Below, one piece after another: positions 53,055 through 55,443 of a DNA stretch of 55,443 nucleotides. The notes under the pieces were generated by a model that was not told the DNA's origin, did not search any database, and was given only the letters and a program-made list of their open reading frames with translations. Origin of the DNA: Ruminococcus sp. (GTDB taxonomy: Bacteria > Bacillota > Clostridia > Oscillospirales > Acutalibacteraceae); assembly GCA_017473775.1 (NCBI GenBank), contig JAFUJH010000057.1, forward strand, positions 1 to 55,443, given 5' to 3'. Each line of letters begins with the position of its first letter. The stretch's first letter is position 1. The translations under genes and the position numbers were made by a program.

Positions 53055-53330
53055 ATGTTCGACAACTCCAACGAAAGCACACATAACAATACCGAAGCAG
53101 ACACACGACCTGTCTCTCCCCTGTGCGTACTGACCAAGGGTGAGCTTGAGGTTCTGAGGCTTATCTCCCTCGGGTACAGCAACGCCGACATCGCAAAGGC
53201 AATGTTTATATCTGAGCACACAGTCAACGACTACACAAAAAAGATATACCGCAAGCTGGATGTACACAACCGCCACGCGGCAGCTCAGATATTCCTCAGG
53301 CACAACAGCTCAGGTAACAGCACAGAATAA
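53055..53330 (+). CDS. LuxR-type HTH regulator, stand-alone (second)
   Basis: 91 aa. GerE/LuxR helix-turn-helix: LTKGELEVLRLISLGYSNAD then ISEHTVNDYTKKIYRKLDVH. Start has AAAAGGAGGAGAC upstream. It is divergent from the first LuxR-type gene and about half its residues match that protein in the HTH, suggesting a regulator pair. Confidence 0.9.
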   Translation: MFDNSNESTHNNTEADTRPVSPLCVLTKGELEVLRLISLGYSNADIAKAMFISEHTVNDYTKKIYRKLDVHNRHAAAQIFLRHNSSGNSTE

Positions 53331-53370
53331 CAATCACGACATTTCCTTAAATCCCCAAAACATACAAACA

Positions 53371-53410
53371 GCAAACGGCTATGCCCTGTTACAGAGCATA
53401 GCCGTTTTGC
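53371..53410. terminator. Bidirectional terminator between luxR-type gene and dockerin gene
   Basis: GCAAACGGCTATGC pairs with GCATAGCCGTTTTGC around a loop of 11; both strands end in T-rich runs. Confidence 0.85.
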
Positions 53411-53431
53411 TATATATAATCCGATTGATTT

Positions 53432-55126
53432 TTAATAAGGAAGTCCTGCCAGGTACTTCTGGATAGCGGTAGCATCCTTGATGGAAACATCCTCATCCTG
53501 ATTAAAGTCTGCAATAACAAGACTATCGTCGGACAGGAATTCTATCTCTGCAAGGTGCTTCTGAATAGCTGTTGCATCCTTGATGTTCACATCACCGTCT
53601 TCGTTTACATCACCTATCAGGAAGTCGTAGACCTTTGAAATAACAACAGGTGCATCAAAGCTACCGGGAACAATCAGTGTGTCTCCCTCTAAGAATTCTG
53701 TCTTTGCACCCTGCACGGTAAGCTCCTCACTGATAACTACAGGCTCATAAGAGAAGATAGCACAGCTTGTCATACTGCCGTTTGTGACCTCCTTGCAAGA
53801 CAGGGTAACCGTACCGCCTGTGATGCTTACGCTGTTGTTTGCGAAGATGCCGTTTGACTCGGTCTGAAGCTCAGTATCCTGTGCATCGGCAACTCCGCCT
53901 GATGCTGTAAAAGAGCCGCCTGTAACAAGCAGGTCGCCGCCTACATACATACCGTCGGAATACACATATCCGCCGTTGGATGCTGCTGTGACCTTGGCAC
54001 CGCTTACTGTTACATCGCCCTTGAGTGCAATATAAGACTCCTCTGTCTCGTCAGTATACTCAGTCTCTGTCAGCGCGTTGATTCCGCAGGAGTCATAGCC
54101 GTAGCCTGCAGTTGCATTGACAATACCGCCTGCAAAGACCAGATTGCCAAAGGTATTGATACCATAGCTGGAGGAGTATTCGTCTGAATCCTCACCTGAT
54201 ACTGTGTATTTTGTGTCACCGCCGATTGCTGTAAGCGAGCCTGCAGTGTCTGCACAGTTGATGCCTCCCTGAAGGTTCACTCCGACAGAAAACACATCCG
54301 CCTCGTCACCCTCGGCGTAAACCTTTGCACCGTGGCTGATGTTAAGGTTTCCTTCCTTTGAAAAATACGCTTCGCCGTCAAACTCGTACCACTGCTCAAT
54401 GGAATAGATACCGTGAGACTCAACACCCTGTGAGCCCTTTGATGTAAGTCGGGTTGAGTTACCCATTACATTAATGTCACCGCAGGCGTTTAATCCGTAA
54501 CTGTAGCCCTTCTCTGTAGGTGCTCCTGTAATGTGGAGATTACTTCCGGTATTCACATCCATATCAAAGGTAAGCACTCCGATACCGTGAGCTGATGAGA
54601 GCTTATCTCCCTCGTAGCCGACAGTTATATTACCGCCTTTTATATAAAGGTCACCGCCTGTCTGGGTATCCTCAATATTCACAAAGGAATACAAACCTAC
54701 GCTGTACTCGTCTGCATAGCCTGACTTGACAGTAAGAGAGGCACTTTCATCGTCATAAAAATGATGGATAGTAAGGTCGCCGCCTACAACTCCGATACCC
54801 ACGCTCCAGGGACATCCGCCTGCATCGGTAACTGTGTTAGTGCCTCTGAACATAATTGTAAGGTCCATATCTCCTGCGTATATACCTGCGCTAAGATAGT
54901 CATCAGAAAGCACTGCACCCTTGATATCTGCATTGACAAGTGTCAATATATTGTGCTCATAATCAAAACGCACCTTGCCGTCGCCCAGCACATCCATTGC
55001 ATTCTGTTTTGTTACCTTGACACCGCCTACCCATAGATTATAGGAAGTTGCCGCTGAGGTACTCACAACAGATATACCTGCCAGAAGCAGTACTGTGAGA
55101 ACAAGTGCCAGTATTCTTTTTTTCAT
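53432..55126 (-). CDS. Secreted dockerin protein with repeat beta-helix-like body
   Basis: 564 aa. Signal peptide (MKKRILALVLTVLLLAGISV, cleavage near TSA-AT). The body (about 30-490) consists of repeated Gly/Val-rich strands such as GDLTIHHF, GDLYIKGGNITV, GSFTASGG and GDVTVSGAKVTA, like carbohydrate-binding or adhesin beta-helix proteins. The C-terminus (about 500-562) is a type I dockerin: two Ca-binding repeats, GDVNEDGDVNIKDATAIQKH and DFNQDEDVSIKDATAIQKYL. It would dock on a cohesin of a ruminococcal cellulosome-like complex. No catalytic domain is recognised. Confidence 0.93.
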   Translation of the reverse strand: MKKRILALVLTVLLLAGISVVSTSAATSYNLWVGGVKVTKQNAMDVLGDGKVRFDYEHNILTLVNADIKGAVLSDDYLSAGIYAGDMDLTIMFRGTNTVTDAGGCPWSVGIGVVGGDLTIHHFYDDESASLTVKSGYADEYSVGLYSFVNIEDTQTGGDLYIKGGNITVGYEGDKLSSAHGIGVLTFDMDVNTGSNLHITGAPTEKGYSYGLNACGDINVMGNSTRLTSKGSQGVESHGIYSIEQWYEFDGEAYFSKEGNLNISHGAKVYAEGDEADVFSVGVNLQGGINCADTAGSLTAIGGDTKYTVSGEDSDEYSSSYGINTFGNLVFAGGIVNATAGYGYDSCGINALTETEYTDETEESYIALKGDVTVSGAKVTAASNGGYVYSDGMYVGGDLLVTGGSFTASGGVADAQDTELQTESNGIFANNSVSITGGTVTLSCKEVTNGSMTSCAIFSYEPVVISEELTVQGAKTEFLEGDTLIVPGSFDAPVVISKVYDFLIGDVNEDGDVNIKDATAIQKHLAEIEFLSDDSLVIADFNQDEDVSIKDATAIQKYLAGLPY

Positions 55127-55172
55127 AGATATTCCCCCTTGAGTAAAGTCTGAATATTACACCGTTAAACTA

Positions 55173-55200
55173 ATTATACCATATCCTGTTCCCGAGTCAA
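55173..55200 (-). promoter_or_regulatory. Promoter of the dockerin gene
   Basis: TTGACT (55195-55200), 16-base spacer, TATAAT (55173-55178), leader about 40 bases, then AAGGGGGAA as ribosome binding site. Confidence 0.82.
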
Positions 55201-55335
55201 TAAACTTTTCCTATAACACATCTCTGCTGATTTTTCTTCATTATACAGAGTATTGATTTATCCCGGAGGTAATGATAATATCAAAAAAGCAACAGATTGA
55301 TTATATGTAGGTTTGTCAATGATGCGTTACAAAGT

Positions 55336-55443
55336 TTAATAAAAAACTTCGCCGGTAGATAAGAAGTGATCTAGAAATTCTTTAGGAGACTTCCAACCAA
55401 GCGGACGCATAGGAAAGTTGTTGTATTTTTTGTTGTGAACAGC
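55336..55443 (-). mobile_element. C-terminal end of an IS transposase (integrase-core type), cut by the window edge
   Basis: 35 codons and a stop, reading NKKYNNFPMRPLGWKSPKEF near the end. Y-N-x-x-x-x-R-P-x-G-x-x-(S/T)-P-x-E-F is the tail of DDE rve-domain transposases of the IS3/IS30 type. The IS end is probably close to 55300, where CCTACA lies, but the other terminal repeat is outside the window. Confidence 0.8.

Overview
The window looks like chromosome of a low-GC, gut/rumen-type member of the Clostridia, most likely Ruminococcus or a close relative. The clues are a secreted protein with a two-repeat type I dockerin (53432-55126), a GSIII-type glutamine synthetase, an LL-diaminopimelate aminotransferase, an ANTAR-type antiterminator in a nitrogen locus, strong AGGAGG ribosome binding sites and many textbook TTGACA-17-TATAAT promoters. 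No rRNA, tRNA or CRISPR was found.

Layout. (1) 1-1290, minus strand: 3' portion missing of an O-acetylhomoserine sulfhydrylase, preceded by a long leader with a Cys/Met-rich leader peptide, an intrinsic terminator, a matching antiterminator and a second short Cys-containing ORF. (2) 1.4-3.9 kb: remains of a mobile element, with a truncated tyrosine integrase, a 48-aa ORF and an intact large serine recombinase. (3) 3.9-10.7 kb, minus: F-type ATP synthase operon atpB-E-F-A-G-D-C. It has no atpH; the C-terminal part of the delta subunit is fused to the N-terminus of alpha. (4) 11-31.3 kb, minus: a run of nitrogen-assimilating and nitrogen-consuming genes: gdhA, glnN (GSIII), an Amt-PII fusion, a 55-aa ORF, asnB, purC, purA, purB, guaA, pyrG, carA, carB, dapF, dapL. 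(5) 31.4-39.9 kb, plus, divergent from gdhA: a split archaeal-type glutamate synthase (five genes), a type I glutamine synthetase, an ANTAR regulator with a degenerate receiver, and lysA. (6) 40-46.4 kb, minus: complete phosphate regulon pstSCAB-phoU-phoB-phoR with a candidate Pho box. (7) 46.4-47.4 kb: small XRE regulator/membrane protein operon and two doubtful small ORFs. (8) 47.6-52.3 kb, plus: sugar-type binding lipoprotein and two permeases joined to a short one-TM protein and a MacB-like permease, with no ATPase; two LuxR-type HTH proteins follow. (9) dockerin protein and, at the right edge, the end of a transposase.

The main regulatory reading is that the ANTAR protein encoded at 37928 acts on a set of RNA attenuators in this same window. 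Five hairpins with a six-base loop of the form A-A-N-G-G-Y (A at position 1, G at position 4, as known for ANTAR targets) overlap the 5' arm of an intrinsic terminator. They lie in front of the glutamate synthase operon, in front of gdhA (two in tandem), between gdhA and glnN, and, unexpectedly, in a promoter-leader unit upstream of the ATP synthase operon. Ammonia entry (Amt-PII), fixation (GDH, GSI, GSIII, GOGAT) and the main glutamine, aspartate and ammonia consumers of purine, pyrimidine, asparagine and lysine/DAP synthesis would thus be physically grouped and partly controlled by one RNA-binding protein.
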